Counted from the first letter of the stretch, positions 19,906 through 28,687 are shown. The stretch: 64,000 nucleotides of DNA from Olsenella sp. kh2p3 (GCA_900119625.1 FPKD01000010.1:1-64000), one strand, 5' to 3'. Translations and numbers: made by a program. Notes: generated by a model from the sequence alone, not told the origin.

Positions 19906-20344
19906 CGTGCCCACCTTTCGAAGTAAATTGCTCGAAAGCAAACAAATTCACGTAATTTCGATGATATACCGACGGAATCGAGGTGCAGCCAACTATTGGG
20001 CGAGTGGGGCAAGGAATGTCAGATGCCTGAATCTGATGTACAGCTCCACCTGCATCGAAACCGCCCTCGTTACACAAATTCGCGAACAAATGCGCTGAAC
20101 TGCCCTTCGTTACACGTAGTTTCGAAGGATGGTGAAGTAGAGAGGTATGCATGTTGTGGTCGTGAGCAGCATAACCCCAACATGTTGAGTATCGCGACAC
20201 CTCGATACTTCTGAGTCTCTCCAAACCCCGTGTAACGAAGGGTAGTTTGGCGCAAGAATCCGGAAAATCGTGTAGCGAAGGCGGTTTCGATGCAGGCGGG
20301 CGGCCGTGGCTACAGCCGCCCGCCAATAAACGTCGCAGGCTTAC
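19906..20344. other. 439-bp intergenic region upstream of the isomerase homologue
   Basis: No gene is supportable. Most of it (20049-20296) is a nested inverted-repeat island with the same geometry as the one at 9.8 kb. The stretch 19906-20048 is relatively AT-rich and must hold the isomerase promoter, though no consensus pair is clear. Confidence 0.65.
20049..20296. repeat. 248-bp nested inverted-repeat island
   Basis: The outer pair (20049-20075 and 20270-20296) is 27 bp with two mismatches. The inner pair (20091-20116 and 20229-20254) is 26 bp with three mismatches. Outer and inner repeats resemble each other (GTGTAGCGAAGG and GTGTAACGAAGG). Each composite arm spans 68 bp and the core is 112 bp. 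The core itself holds smaller dyads: AGTATCG and CGATACT around 20196-20216, and CATGTTG with CAACATG between about 20151 and 20185. Confidence 0.9.
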
Positions 20345-20743
20345 CTACTTGCCATACCCAACAGACGTCATCTTTGCGACCAGCGTCCCCAGCTCGTCGG
20401 TCACCACAGCCGTATAGAACCCCAGCGTGTGGCCGGCACGATCAACGTCTGCAGTCGCAATCAGACGGCTCCCCTTGGCCACGCTGAGAAACTCGATGTT
20501 GCACGAGACGGAAAACGTGGGAACGCGCCCCAGGTTAGAGGCAACGGCAATCGCAAAGTCCGCCAGCGTGAAGATGGCGCCACCCATGGGGACGCCCTTC
20601 TCGTTGATGTGCTTGGGCGTGATATCGAGCGAGCAAACCGCATGACCCGCGCGGGCCTCGTCCACCCTGCAGCCGCAGGCATCAGTCGCAAAGCGGTCGT
20701 GCGAGAACTTCTCGCGTACCTGGTCGAGCGTGTCGTCTGCCAT
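20345..20743 (-). CDS. PaaI-type hotdog-fold thioesterase
   Basis: A 132-residue protein of the hotdog fold. INEKGVPMGGAIFTLADFAIAVASN is the PaaI-family core (usual H-N-x-x-G-x-x-H-G-G replaced at the second half by M-G-G) with the Asn/Asp catalytic region. These tetrameric enzymes hydrolyse acyl-CoA thioesters, often phenylacetyl- or other aryl-CoA. The ATG at 20743 follows TGGGAGAGC, better placed than an upstream TTG/GTG. It lies 18 bp after the fruK stop in the same direction, so it can be the last gene of that operon. Substrate unknown. Confidence 0.85.
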   Translation of the reverse strand: MADDTLDQVREKFSHDRFATDACGCRVDEARAGHAVCSLDITPKHINEKGVPMGGAIFTLADFAIAVASNLGRVPTFSVSCNIEFLSVAKGSRLIATADVDRAGHTLGFYTAVVTDELGTLVAKMTSVGYGK

Positions 20744-20761
20744 GCAAAGCTCTCCCAACGT

Positions 20762-21667
20762 TTACATCTTTGCGAGCAGGGCCTCAACCTCGGGACGCGT
20801 GGCCAGATTGTCCGAGAACGCGCTGGCAGAGCCCGTGCAGACACCCATCTTGAAGGCCGTCTCGTAGTCTCCGTTGCTCTCAATCCAACCGGTGAGGAAG
20901 CCGGCGACCATCGAATCGCCCGCGCCTACGGTGTTGACCATGGTCCCCTTGGGCGCCTCGCTCATGATCACGTCGCCGTTCTCGGGAACAAGGACGGCGC
21001 CCTCGCCGCCCATGGATACCAGCACGTTCCTAGCACCGCGCTCCTGCAGCATGCGCGCGTAGGGCTCGACCTCGTCGCGATGCGTGATGGTGGCGCCAAC
21101 GATGTCGCCCAGCTCGTGGTTGTTGGGCTTTACCAGGAACGGATGGTACGGCAGGACGTTCACAAGGAGGTCGCGCTCAGCGTCCACCACAATGTCAATG
21201 CCACGCCCGTCGAGGCGGCTCATGATGCGCTCGTAGATGTCGGAGGGCAGCATCGAGGGTACGTTACCGGCAATAACCAGCAGGTCTCCGGCCTGAAGGG
21301 CGTCAAGCTTTGCGTAGAGCGCGTCGATATCCTGCGGCGCGATCTTGGGCCCAAGGCCGTTGATCGCCGTCTCCTCCTTGGCCTTTGCCTTCACGTTAAT
21401 GCGGCTCATGCCCTCTTTGACCTGGATAAAGTCGCAGGTGGCACCATAGGCGCTCATGCGCGCCTCAATCTCCCTACCCGTAAAGCCGGCGACAAAGCCC
21501 AGCGCCGTGGACTTGTGCCCCAGGTTGGAGAGCACAATGGAGACGTTGATTCCCTTGCCGCCGGGCAGGACCTGCTCATAGTTCACGCGGTTAATCTCGC
21601 CCAGGCGAAGGTCGTCGAGACGAACGATGTAGTCGAGCGACGGGTTGAACGTTACGGTGTAGATCAT
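20762..21667 (-). CDS. fruK: 1-phosphofructokinase (PfkB family)
   Basis: A 301-residue PfkB kinase. MIYTVTFNPSLDY is the characteristic N-terminus of the FruK/LacC group, LPGGKGINVS the substrate-binding glycine motif, and NTVGAGDSMVAGF the catalytic C-terminal signature with the base aspartate. It phosphorylates fructose 1-phosphate, or possibly tagatose 6-phosphate, with ATP. Its ATG overlaps the stop of the upstream DeoR regulator gene (4-bp overlap), so translation is coupled. A fructose PTS (fruA) normally accompanies this pair but is not present in the window. Confidence 0.9.
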   Translation of the reverse strand: MIYTVTFNPSLDYIVRLDDLRLGEINRVNYEQVLPGGKGINVSIVLSNLGHKSTALGFVAGFTGREIEARMSAYGATCDFIQVKEGMSRINVKAKAKEETAINGLGPKIAPQDIDALYAKLDALQAGDLLVIAGNVPSMLPSDIYERIMSRLDGRGIDIVVDAERDLLVNVLPYHPFLVKPNNHELGDIVGATITHRDEVEPYARMLQERGARNVLVSMGGEGAVLVPENGDVIMSEAPKGTMVNTVGAGDSMVAGFLTGWIESNGDYETAFKMGVCTGSASAFSDNLATRPEVEALLAKM

Positions 21668-22428
21668 GAGCTGCTCCCCACTTCCACGACATTGTCTGCA
21701 TCCTGAAAGCTCCCACCTTGCGGGAGCCGGTCGGTGAGTATGGTCGCGTCCTCGAAGGACGCAAAGGTGACGAGAGAGACCTGGTCGAACTTGCTCTGGT
21801 CGGCCAGCACGTAGCGACGCAGAGTATGCACCATGCTGACCTCCTTCACCCTGGCCTCGCTGTACTCCGGCGTTGTGAAGCCCGCCTCGCGCGAGATGCC
21901 GTTGGTACCCCAGAAGCCCAGCGTAAAGTGGAGATTCTCAAGCGAGGCGATGGTTGCCTCCCCCACCAGCGCCTCCGTGAGGGGCTTAACCATTCCGCCA
22001 GGGAGGTAGGTCTTGCACCCCTTGGCGAGAAGAAGCTGCGCATGGGGAATCGAGTTGGTAAAGTACGTTGCCTCCGTCTGCGTGATGGCCTCCGCAAGCT
22101 GCATGGTCGAGGTGCCCGCGTCGATGTAGACAAAGTCATCCGGACCAACGAGCGAGGCCGCTCGGACGCCGATGGCGCGCTTGGCAACGGTATTGACGTC
22201 GCGCTTCTGGGCAACGGATGCGTCATGGAGGACGAGACGCGCACGGGAGACCGCGGCCGTGGCACCACCACGCACGCGGACAAGCTGGTGTTGCTCGTCG
22301 AGAATCTCGAGGTCACGGCGGATGGTCGACTCGGAGGCGCCAAGCATGGCCATGAGCTCTTGCGTGGTGACAGATCCACGCTCGTGCACGAGCCGAACGA
22401 TGATGTCCTGTCGCTCACGCGCAAGCAT
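21664..22428 (-). CDS. DeoR-family transcriptional repressor (FruR-like)
   Basis: A 254-residue regulator. The N-terminal winged helix (about 1-60) includes VTTQELMAMLGASESTIRRDLEIL and VRGGA, the DeoR signature. The C-terminal DeoRC domain (about 75-235) has VYIDAGTSTMQLAE, the D-x-G-T-T/S-like sugar-phosphate-binding loop. It probably represses its own operon until a fructose-phosphate accumulates. ATG at 22428 has GGGGGTGG five bases upstream; an in-frame GTG at 22443 is less well placed. It overlaps fruK by four bases. Repeats covering the -35 at 22587-22626 are likely operators. Confidence 0.92.
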   Translation of the reverse strand: MLARERQDIIVRLVHERGSVTTQELMAMLGASESTIRRDLEILDEQHQLVRVRGGATAAVSRARLVLHDASVAQKRDVNTVAKRAIGVRAASLVGPDDFVYIDAGTSTMQLAEAITQTEATYFTNSIPHAQLLLAKGCKTYLPGGMVKPLTEALVGEATIASLENLHFTLGFWGTNGISREAGFTTPEYSEARVKEVSMVHTLRRYVLADQSKFDQVSLVTFASFEDATILTDRLPQGGSFQDADNVVEVGSSS

Positions 22429-22567
22429 GCGCGCCACCCCCACGGCTCGCTAAACAAGAAGCACTGTCAGAGCTGGTAGACCACTCTTTCAGCATGGTAA
22501 TGCAATACAGGCGCGAGACCCGCACGCTCCCCCAATGAATCGTCGTACGGGCCTCGCGCGTAGCATG

Positions 22568-22626
22568 ATTATCTCGCAATTTCATTCAATTTCAATCAGG
22601 TTACGTCAATTTCAATCAAGTTTACG
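22568..22626 (-). promoter_or_regulatory. Promoter and direct-repeat operator of the DeoR-fruK operon
   Basis: On the minus strand, TTGAAA (22595-22590) and GATAAT (22573-22568) are separated by 16 bp, a good sigma-A promoter. The -35 lies in the first of two 20-bp-spaced direct repeats containing CAATTTCAATCA (22587-22598 and 22607-22618). Placement over and just upstream of the -35 suits repression or activation. The repeats share TTTCAATCA with the FNR-type box before pflA. Confidence 0.75.
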
Positions 22627-22665
22627 CGTAGCAGCGGAGATGGCGCCGCACTCCTCAGAGCCTGT

Positions 22666-23010
22666 TTAGCCTCGCAAGATGCCCAGGAAGGTCACGAATC
22701 CGGGAAGCAGCACCATGGCTGCTGCGGCTCCACCATCAAGCTGGCCAGACATCCCGTAGAAGAGGAGAGAGAACGCGAAAATGGCAATCACCGCGACAAG
22801 TCCGCCCCAAGTGCCGGGCCTGGGCTGTGCGTCTGGCCCAAAGAAGGTGCGTAGCACGCAGATGGGAAGGCCAACCATCACGCCGATTCCTGCAGCGCAC
22901 GCGATGCCACGGGCGAAGGCATCCAGCTGCTCGGCAATCTGGAAGACAATCGCAATGGCAACGAACACCCCAAAGGCCAACCCAACTAGCTTAAGCAGCT
23001 TATCTTCCAT
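22666..23010 (-). CDS. Small membrane protein, unknown function
   Basis: A 114-residue protein with three or four hydrophobic helices (about 7-25, 34-57, 68-85 and 93-112). The middle connecting loop, FGPDAQPRPGTWG, is polar and proline-rich. I do not recognise the family. The ATG at 23010 follows GAGAGGGGGTGCC; an in-frame extension upstream to 23160 would overlap the divergent gene and lacks a site. It stands alone between the DeoR operon and a divergent membrane-anchored protein. Confidence 0.7.
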   Translation of the reverse strand: MEDKLLKLVGLAFGVFVAIAIVFQIAEQLDAFARGIACAAGIGVMVGLPICVLRTFFGPDAQPRPGTWGGLVAVIAIFAFSLLFYGMSGQLDGGAAAAMVLLPGFVTFLGILRG

Positions 23011-23121
23011 GGCACCCCCTCTCAAAGACACTTTATCCCAAGAGGGGCGGCAGCGCCCTGCCGTCCCACACCAAAGTCCTGCTAGCATTTTGCCTAACCA
23101 CGCAACGTAAGAGGAGGCGCC

Positions 23122-23997
23122 ATGACATCCGAGCACGGCAAGAAGCATCGCGCCCGCCATGTGGCAAAGACCGTGCTTGCCGTTGTGGGCGGTGTTGTCG
23201 TGGTTATGGCGCTTCTCGCAGCAGCACTGGTGTACGAGCTCAACTATGCCGTGAGCACCGTCGACACGTCGGTCTCACCAGACGGCAATTACACGCTTGA
23301 GCTGCAGTCCGTTGGCGAGCCCATGTTCTTCTCCCCCGCGGGCGCGCGCCTTGTCCTCAAGTTTGGCCGCTACGAGGTCTCGCGCATGGACACGCAAATC
23401 TCAGACGATGGCGGGCAGGTGCGCCCCACAAGCTGGCAAGTGAGCTGGGAAGACGACGGTGTTGAGGTGCGCCTTAGGGGATCCGAGCAGAACGACGAGC
23501 TTGTGACCATGGGCTTTGACGGCAGCGTCTCAACAGGGCGGGCCACTGCGGATGAGAGTCTGGGAGAGCTGCCAGACGCGGAGACGGATACGTCACCCGC
23601 GCCAACCGATGGCGGGGCGATATCCTCTGGGGTTGCCCAGCAAGAAGCCGAGCAGATCGATGCCGGCTACAAGGCCGTCTACGACGCGGCACTCAAGTCG
23701 CAGGGCTACGGCTACCAGGTGACGTACAGCGCCAAGGGGGACGAGCGGGTCATTCTCTCCCAGGACAGCGAGAAGGTCGTGCTTCTCATCTACGACCGCG
23801 AGTCCGCTAATGGCGCGTGTGCGCTCTTTGCGCTGGAGAGCTGCCCCGTGAAGGGTTACGGCAGCTGGTCGATTGAAGAGGCCACGCTGCTCGACGAGTA
23901 CGCCTACGCGTACGAGACTGGCGAGGTCATCGCATCTGGAAAGACCTCCTGGTCCGATACCGGCACGCAGGAGTTCCGCGACGCCACGGGAGAGTAG
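23122..23997 (+). CDS. Membrane-anchored protein with DUF5412-like domain, unknown function
   Basis: A 291-residue protein. Basic N-terminus, then one hydrophobic anchor (about 17-39), so the rest is probably outside the membrane. The segment SPDGNYTLELQSVG with the later beta-rich region to about residue 135 resembles the DUF5412-type domain. An acidic, Ser/Thr/Pro-rich linker (about 140-170) leads to a second domain with YKAVYDAALKSQGYG. No catalytic motif is visible. AAGAGGAGGCGCC precedes the ATG. Function unknown. Confidence 0.65.
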   Translation: MTSEHGKKHRARHVAKTVLAVVGGVVVVMALLAAALVYELNYAVSTVDTSVSPDGNYTLELQSVGEPMFFSPAGARLVLKFGRYEVSRMDTQISDDGGQVRPTSWQVSWEDDGVEVRLRGSEQNDELVTMGFDGSVSTGRATADESLGELPDAETDTSPAPTDGGAISSGVAQQEAEQIDAGYKAVYDAALKSQGYGYQVTYSAKGDERVILSQDSEKVVLLIYDRESANGACALFALESCPVKGYGSWSIEEATLLDEYAYAYETGEVIASGKTSWSDTGTQEFRDATGE

Positions 23998-24018
23998 GGA
24001 GTCGCAACCAAAATCCGC

Positions 24019-24876
24019 TCACAGGTACTCGAGGAAGCGACGCGCGGCCCGTGGCAGCGCGCCCTCGCGATAAACCACGCGATTGTCGCGGTACGTTGCT
24101 GGCTCGAGCGGCTTGGTCACGATGGCATAGGGGTTTCTCCGCAGGATGAGTGCAGGCAGGATCGAAAGGCCCAGGCCGCTCTCGACCATCGACATGATGG
24201 CGTAGTCATCCCAGGTGGAGAAGCGCGCGTTGGGCGAGAGGCCCGCACGTTCGAAGATGGGGGTTATCTCGTCGTCCTGACCGCGCTCGAGCACGATGAA
24301 CGGCTCCTCGCAGAGCGCCGAGACGGGCACGGACGCCTCCCCCGCAAGCCGATGACCCACCGGGAGCACCGCCATGAGCTCGTCTCGCTCAATCACGCGC
24401 TCGGCGAGCCCCGAGTAGCAGGGCGCCCTCGGCAGGAATCCAAAGTCCACGCGGCCAGACGCCACCCAGCCGTCGATCTCGGTGTAGTCACCCATGAGCA
24501 GCTCGTACTCGATGGCGGGGTAGTCCTTCTGGAAGCGGCCGATGACCTTGGGCAGGATATGTGTGGCCACAGACGAGAAGGTCCCTATGCGGATACTGCC
24601 CGCGGCAAGCCCATTGAGGTCATCTATCTGCGACTCCAGGCGGCGATAGTCGTCGCACACGCCCTCCACGAAGGGCAGCACCGCGCGCCCCTCGCTGGTG
24701 AGCGTCACTCCCGCGCGGCTGCGCTCGAGAAGCGTCATGCCCCAGTCGCGCTCGAGGTCGGCGATCATGCGGCTCACACCGGACTGCGTGTACGAGAGCG
24801 AGCGCGCTGCCCGCGTAAAGCTACCCGTTCGTACGGTCTCGACAAATGCCTGGTATTTCTGGATGTTTGCGTCCAT
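24019..24876 (-). CDS. LysR-family transcriptional regulator
   Basis: A 285-residue LysR protein. The N-terminal winged helix-turn-helix, YQAFVETVRTGSFTRAARSL and YTQSGVSRMIADLE, is typical, and the C-terminal periplasmic-binding-like effector domain spans about 90-285 (GSIRIGTFSSVATHILP). The ATG at 24876 follows GGGGGCTCC. It is divergent from an EamA-family exporter 154 bp away, the usual arrangement where the regulator controls the exporter. Effector unknown. Genes end 21 bp from the convergent DUF5412-like protein. Confidence 0.92.
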   Translation of the reverse strand: MDANIQKYQAFVETVRTGSFTRAARSLSYTQSGVSRMIADLERDWGMTLLERSRAGVTLTSEGRAVLPFVEGVCDDYRRLESQIDDLNGLAAGSIRIGTFSSVATHILPKVIGRFQKDYPAIEYELLMGDYTEIDGWVASGRVDFGFLPRAPCYSGLAERVIERDELMAVLPVGHRLAGEASVPVSALCEEPFIVLERGQDDEITPIFERAGLSPNARFSTWDDYAIMSMVESGLGLSILPALILRRNPYAIVTKPLEPATYRDNRVVYREGALPRAARRFLEYL

Positions 24877-25030
24877 GGAGCCCCCTTGCGGCACACGGTG
24901 CGGCGCTGCAAGCCGCTGACACCGATTGCATGACGAATCATCATATATCTCATGATAAACATTCGCTTTTATCAGCATACACATTCTGCGAAAGTGTTTG
25001 AGGAAATTGAGGGGCCATGGGAGGTCATGC

Positions 25031-25954
25031 ATGTCGCGCGCGTCGAGGAAGTACCTGCTGTCACTGCTCGTCTTTGGCTCGAACGGCATCATTGCTAGCC
25101 AGATCTCGCTTCCCAGCTGGCAGATCGTCCTGCTCCGCACCCTGCTTGGCGGCACGCTGCTTGCCCTCATCGTGCTGGGCGCCCGCAAGCGTCCTGCGTT
25201 TCTCGACCACCCGCGCGACGCCGCCTACCTTGCCGCATCCGGCGCGGCGCTAGGCGTGGGTTGGATCTTCCTCTTTGAGGCATACAAGCTCATTGGCGTG
25301 GGCATTGCGTCTCTTGCCTACTACTGTGGGCCGGTCATCGTGATGGCGCTCTCGCCGGTCCTCTTCCACGAGCGACTCACCCCCGCCAAGCTGCTGGGCT
25401 TTGCGGCCGTTATCTGCGGTGCGTTTCTCGTAGTGGCGCAGGGCAAAGGCGTGGCGCTCTCGCCATGGGGGCTTGTGTGCGGTGGCATGTCGGCCGTCAT
25501 GTACGCGGTGATGGTCATCTGCAGCAAGCGCGCATCCAACGCCGTAGTCGGTATTGAGGCCTCTGCAATCCAGCTGGTTGCGAGCTTTGCCGCCGTTGCC
25601 GTGTTTGCGCTTGTCGCCCATGGCTCCGAGCTGGCCGTGCCCCTCTCGGCGAACTGGCCCGCCATTCTCTGCCTTGGCCTCGTGAACACGGGCCTTGGTT
25701 GCTACCTGTACTTCTCCGCCATGGGTCAGCTGCCTGTGCAGCGCGTCTCGGTGTGGGGCTACCTCGAGCCGCTCTCTGCCGTGATCCTCTCGGCGCTCAT
25801 TCTTGGCGAGGCACTCACGCCCGCGAACGTTGCCGGTACGGTGTTTATCCTGGGTGGTGCCATCTTCTGCGAGGTCGCCGGCAAGCGCCGTGGCGCCGAG
25901 AAGACCAGCCGTCGCCTTGCGGGGAGCCGTTCTGCCGGCAATCTCGCAGCCTAG
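25031..25954 (+). CDS. EamA/DMT-superfamily transporter
   Basis: A 307-residue membrane protein with ten predicted helices in two EamA repeats (about 5-135 and 145-280). The small N-terminal helix, QIVLLRTLLGGTLLALIVLG and SVWGYLEPLSAVILSALILGE are characteristic of drug/metabolite exporters. It probably effluxes an amino acid, nucleoside or toxic metabolite under control of the divergent LysR protein. ATG at 25031 is 12 bases after GGGAGG. The stop codon lies in the first copy of a 15-bp tandem repeat that continues beyond the gene. Confidence 0.9.
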   Translation: MSRASRKYLLSLLVFGSNGIIASQISLPSWQIVLLRTLLGGTLLALIVLGARKRPAFLDHPRDAAYLAASGAALGVGWIFLFEAYKLIGVGIASLAYYCGPVIVMALSPVLFHERLTPAKLLGFAAVICGAFLVVAQGKGVALSPWGLVCGGMSAVMYAVMVICSKRASNAVVGIEASAIQLVASFAAVAVFALVAHGSELAVPLSANWPAILCLGLVNTGLGCYLYFSAMGQLPVQRVSVWGYLEPLSAVILSALILGEALTPANVAGTVFILGGAIFCEVAGKRRGAEKTSRRLAGSRSAGNLAA

Positions 25955-26011
25955 GGCCTCGCAGCACAGGGCCTCGCAGCCTAGGACATCGCAGCACAGG
26001 GCCTCGCAGCC
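25945..26011. repeat. 15-bp tandem repeat, about 4.5 copies, at the 3' end of the transporter gene
   Basis: Units begin CGCAGC and alternate between CGCAGCCTAGGGCCT-type and CGCAGCACAGGGCCT-type copies, giving a 30-bp higher period. The first copy contains the transporter stop codon TAG. It looks like slippage-prone simple repeat DNA; copy number could vary between strains and would not change the protein because the stop is in copy one. Confidence 0.85.
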
Positions 26012-26271
26012 AATTATTGAACGATATTTCTGCTCGCATTTTGCTCAACTGCGGAAACGTTCTCCTGGTCTGATTTTTCGCGCGATAATTTGGACGCCCA
26101 CCACACCGAGGACGCATATAGCGCCGGTGGGCACGTGGTCGGATTGTCAATCCCCCTACACCTCAAGCTCCGTGAGATTCCCAAGAGAACTTGAAAGACA
26201 AGGCAGCTGAAAGCTAAGTTGGCTCATACTTAATTGTCTTGAGAGGCGCGAATTGGGATGAGGGAATCGCG
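25955..26271. other. 317-bp intergenic region
   Basis: Apart from the 15-bp tandem repeat at its left edge, I see no gene or clear structure. The middle, 26010-26100, is AT-richer, and the promoter for the small membrane protein at 26272 should lie near 26200-26250. Confidence 0.55.
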
Positions 26272-26520
26272 ATGGGGCTTGGGACAGAAGACAGGACACA
26301 TGCCGAGAAGGGCAATACTCCCTCGACTTCCAGCTCACGCAAGCCTTCGCGCCTCTCCAACCTGATGGCTAACGTTGGCCACATCGACAGCCGCACCCTT
26401 ATCTACGTACTGCTTATCATTGTGGCTTGTGCTCTGGTTATAGTTGCCATCGCCGCCGTGTCGCAGATGTTCATCGCATCCCCCTCTGCGGCAAGCTCCT
26501 TGCCCAAGTACCACCACTAG
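26272..26520 (+). CDS. Small single-pass membrane protein, unknown function
   Basis: An 82-residue protein with a Ser/Thr-rich polar N-terminus, one strong hydrophobic helix (about 44-67, TLIYVLLIIVACALVIVAIA) and a short tail. GAGGGAATCGCG precedes the ATG. It converges on another small tail-anchored protein across 28 bp. No family recognised. Confidence 0.6.
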   Translation: MGLGTEDRTHAEKGNTPSTSSSRKPSRLSNLMANVGHIDSRTLIYVLLIIVACALVIVAIAAVSQMFIASPSAASSLPKYHH

Positions 26521-26548
26521 CCAAGAAGCTCCTCAAACGGACAGCGCC

Positions 26549-26914
26549 CTATCCCAGCAGTCCGGAAATCACCAGCACGACAACAAGTACGACCACGGCT
26601 ACCGCAACGATTGCCACAACCCTCAGGGTATCGCGCCGCGCCTGCTCGCGACGGCGCCTTGCGTAGACCTGCGCCTCTGCATCGCGTGCGTCAATGGCGC
26701 CGTAGCTGCCCGTCTCATACGTAGGCGCAGATGAACCATGCCCTGCGGGGGCCGCAGCCGGAGAAACCGGCGATGCAGGTGTCACGCTTGCCACGCGCCG
26801 CCGCCGGCCGTCGCGATCTGCCGTATTGCCATCATGGCGCGATGCCGTTGGAGGAACGTGCACAGCACCAGATGCCGAGCGCGCACCCTTTGATTTCCTG
26901 TCGAACAAAGCCAT
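26549..26914 (-). CDS. Small tail-anchored protein, unknown function
   Basis: A 121-residue protein: basic N-terminus MALFDRKSKG, Ala/Pro/Ser-rich low-complexity middle, basic RRRREQARRDTLR and a C-terminal hydrophobic helix (about 98-119) ending in GLLG. The basic cluster before the helix predicts a cytoplasmic N-terminus. Similar basic-helix design is present in the neighbouring deacetylase. GGGGGTCTCTT precedes the ATG at 26914. It follows the deacetylase-gene start in the same direction with 205 bp between 26915 and 27119 holding nothing clear. Confidence 0.6.
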   Translation of the reverse strand: MALFDRKSKGARSASGAVHVPPTASRHDGNTADRDGRRRRVASVTPASPVSPAAAPAGHGSSAPTYETGSYGAIDARDAEAQVYARRRREQARRDTLRVVAIVAVAVVVLVVVLVISGLLG

Positions 26915-27119
26915 AAGAGACCCCCGCCCCTCGGGGCAGCTGGCCCCATCTATGTGGCGCGCCAAAACAAGCGCACCATCTGCACAGTGATGATACCGGG
27001 AAAGGCGGCGAGACAAACCGCCACCACGCAACCTACGGCTCGCAGACAAATACCTTGAGGCCAAGCCAAGCGGCCGGCCGTCCCACTCGGGCAGCCGGCC
27101 ACGTGCCATACCGCACACC

Positions 27120-28547
27120 CTACCCTACGCCATGAGCCGCCTGGTACTCGAAGCTGCCAAGCTCATAGGTGCCAAACACACGCATGCGCTTGAGCTGCGT
27201 GGGGTCGTCGCCCACATGCACCTGCCCATACTGCGTGGTAAAGGCGAGCAGGAAGCCCGACTGCTTGACCCCGGAAGGTGCAGCGTCGGAGACGTCGCCG
27301 TACGGATACGCAAATGCGTCGCTCGTCTTGAGAATATCCGCGGACTGCTTGAGGTCCTCGGAGATCTCGGCAGAGGTAAGGTCGTAGATGCGCCCACCAT
27401 GGCCCTTGCCCGAGGTACCCGCGCGGTGCAGGTCGTACGAGTGCGACTGGAAGTCGACGTACGGGCTGGCGTAGTTCGAAAGCTTATCCTGAATGTCGCT
27501 GTCGCTGCAGATGACAAACGAGGTCGCGGGAATCTTGTGGCTCTCAAGCAGGGGAATCGCATAGGTGAGAAAACCATCGGATCCGTCGTCGAAGGTGAGC
27601 ACCACCGACTTTGCCGGCAGCGAGTGGCCACCGTCAATGTACGCGCGTATCTCGGCCCAGGACGGGAAGTAGTAGCCATTCTCGTTGAGCCAAGAGAGCT
27701 GCTGGCCAAGCAGGGTGGTGGAAATAAGGTTCTGATCCTCGGAGGCACCCTCGGGAGGGTTTGCCGCATCGTAGACGTCGTGGTACATGAAGACCGAAAT
27801 GCCGTCACTATCCCAGCCTCCATCAACGTCATCCACCACGTGGACGGTGCGAGTGGCCGTGGCCACCATGCCAGCGGAGTCTTCGACGGTATAGGTAACG
27901 GTGTAGTCCCCAAGTGTCGAGGTGTCGACCTCGCCCGTGGCAGTGACCTTGTCCGTAATCATGCCGTCGGTGCGGTCGTGCGCGTAGCAGCCGCCGTCCA
28001 CGTAATCCTCGCCCCGCTTGACGTAGGTGTCCGCGCTGCCCCCCAGCGTCATCACGATGCTGCCGTCATTCTCGAGAACAGTGGCCTGTGCGGCCTGTCC
28101 CGCATCCTGCGAGGAATCCGTTCCCTGCTCGCCCTGTGTAGCGGAAGCATCGCCGCTTCCAGAGCCGCCAAGGGACGGCAGCGCCAGCCCCGCTCCTCCA
28201 CGGGCAACCACAATACCAATGACAAGCGCGGCTACGCAGGCAACGGCGATAATGACTCCACGGCGCACGGCACGGGAGCGCTGCTCCTTGCGGTGACGCT
28301 CGGCGTACGCACGGGCTTGCTCGGCCCTGGCGGGAGGCTGCGTGCGATACCCGTCCCCGGGGCGCAGCACGCGCACGTCACCTGCCGGCTGGCGACGATG
28401 CTGCCCGCGCTGCTGCACGCGCCTCTGGACGTCGCTCGCGGAACCGGTGCCGGCGACCTTCTCGACCGGATCCTCTGGCACGTAGCGCGAAACGCGAATG
28501 TCGTCACGCTCGACGCGGCCCCTGTAGTTGTTCTCCCTGTTTGCCAT
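27120..28547 (-). CDS. Membrane-anchored polysaccharide deacetylase with an Ig-like domain
   Basis: A 475-residue protein. A long basic cytoplasmic N-terminus (1-95) leads to one membrane helix (about 97-118) and a Ser/Gly/Gln-rich linker. Residues about 155-240 resemble a DUF5011/HYR-type Ig fold (VDTSTLGDYTVTYTVEDSAG). The C-terminal NodB domain (about 250-465) has motif 1 VLTFDDGSDG, motif 2 FQSHSYDLHRAG (H-S-x-x-L-H type) and motif 3 FAYPYGDVS. These are the metal and catalytic residues of CE4 enzymes that remove N-acetyl groups from peptidoglycan or other wall glycans. It is divergent from a glycosyltransferase, suggesting shared envelope function. Confidence 0.9.
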   Translation of the reverse strand: MANRENNYRGRVERDDIRVSRYVPEDPVEKVAGTGSASDVQRRVQQRGQHRRQPAGDVRVLRPGDGYRTQPPARAEQARAYAERHRKEQRSRAVRRGVIIAVACVAALVIGIVVARGGAGLALPSLGGSGSGDASATQGEQGTDSSQDAGQAAQATVLENDGSIVMTLGGSADTYVKRGEDYVDGGCYAHDRTDGMITDKVTATGEVDTSTLGDYTVTYTVEDSAGMVATATRTVHVVDDVDGGWDSDGISVFMYHDVYDAANPPEGASEDQNLISTTLLGQQLSWLNENGYYFPSWAEIRAYIDGGHSLPAKSVVLTFDDGSDGFLTYAIPLLESHKIPATSFVICSDSDIQDKLSNYASPYVDFQSHSYDLHRAGTSGKGHGGRIYDLTSAEISEDLKQSADILKTSDAFAYPYGDVSDAAPSGVKQSGFLLAFTTQYGQVHVGDDPTQLKRMRVFGTYELGSFEYQAAHGVG

Positions 28548-28687
28548 GAGCCATCACCAATCCGATTGAGACCGCCCAACACGGCCTTCTCGACCTTAAA
28601 GGATAGCAAAGCCCGTAGTCTACAATTGAAGCCCGCGCGCCCGCCACGGGGCGCACACCACGCAACGGTCTCGTCGAGAGGGGCGCC

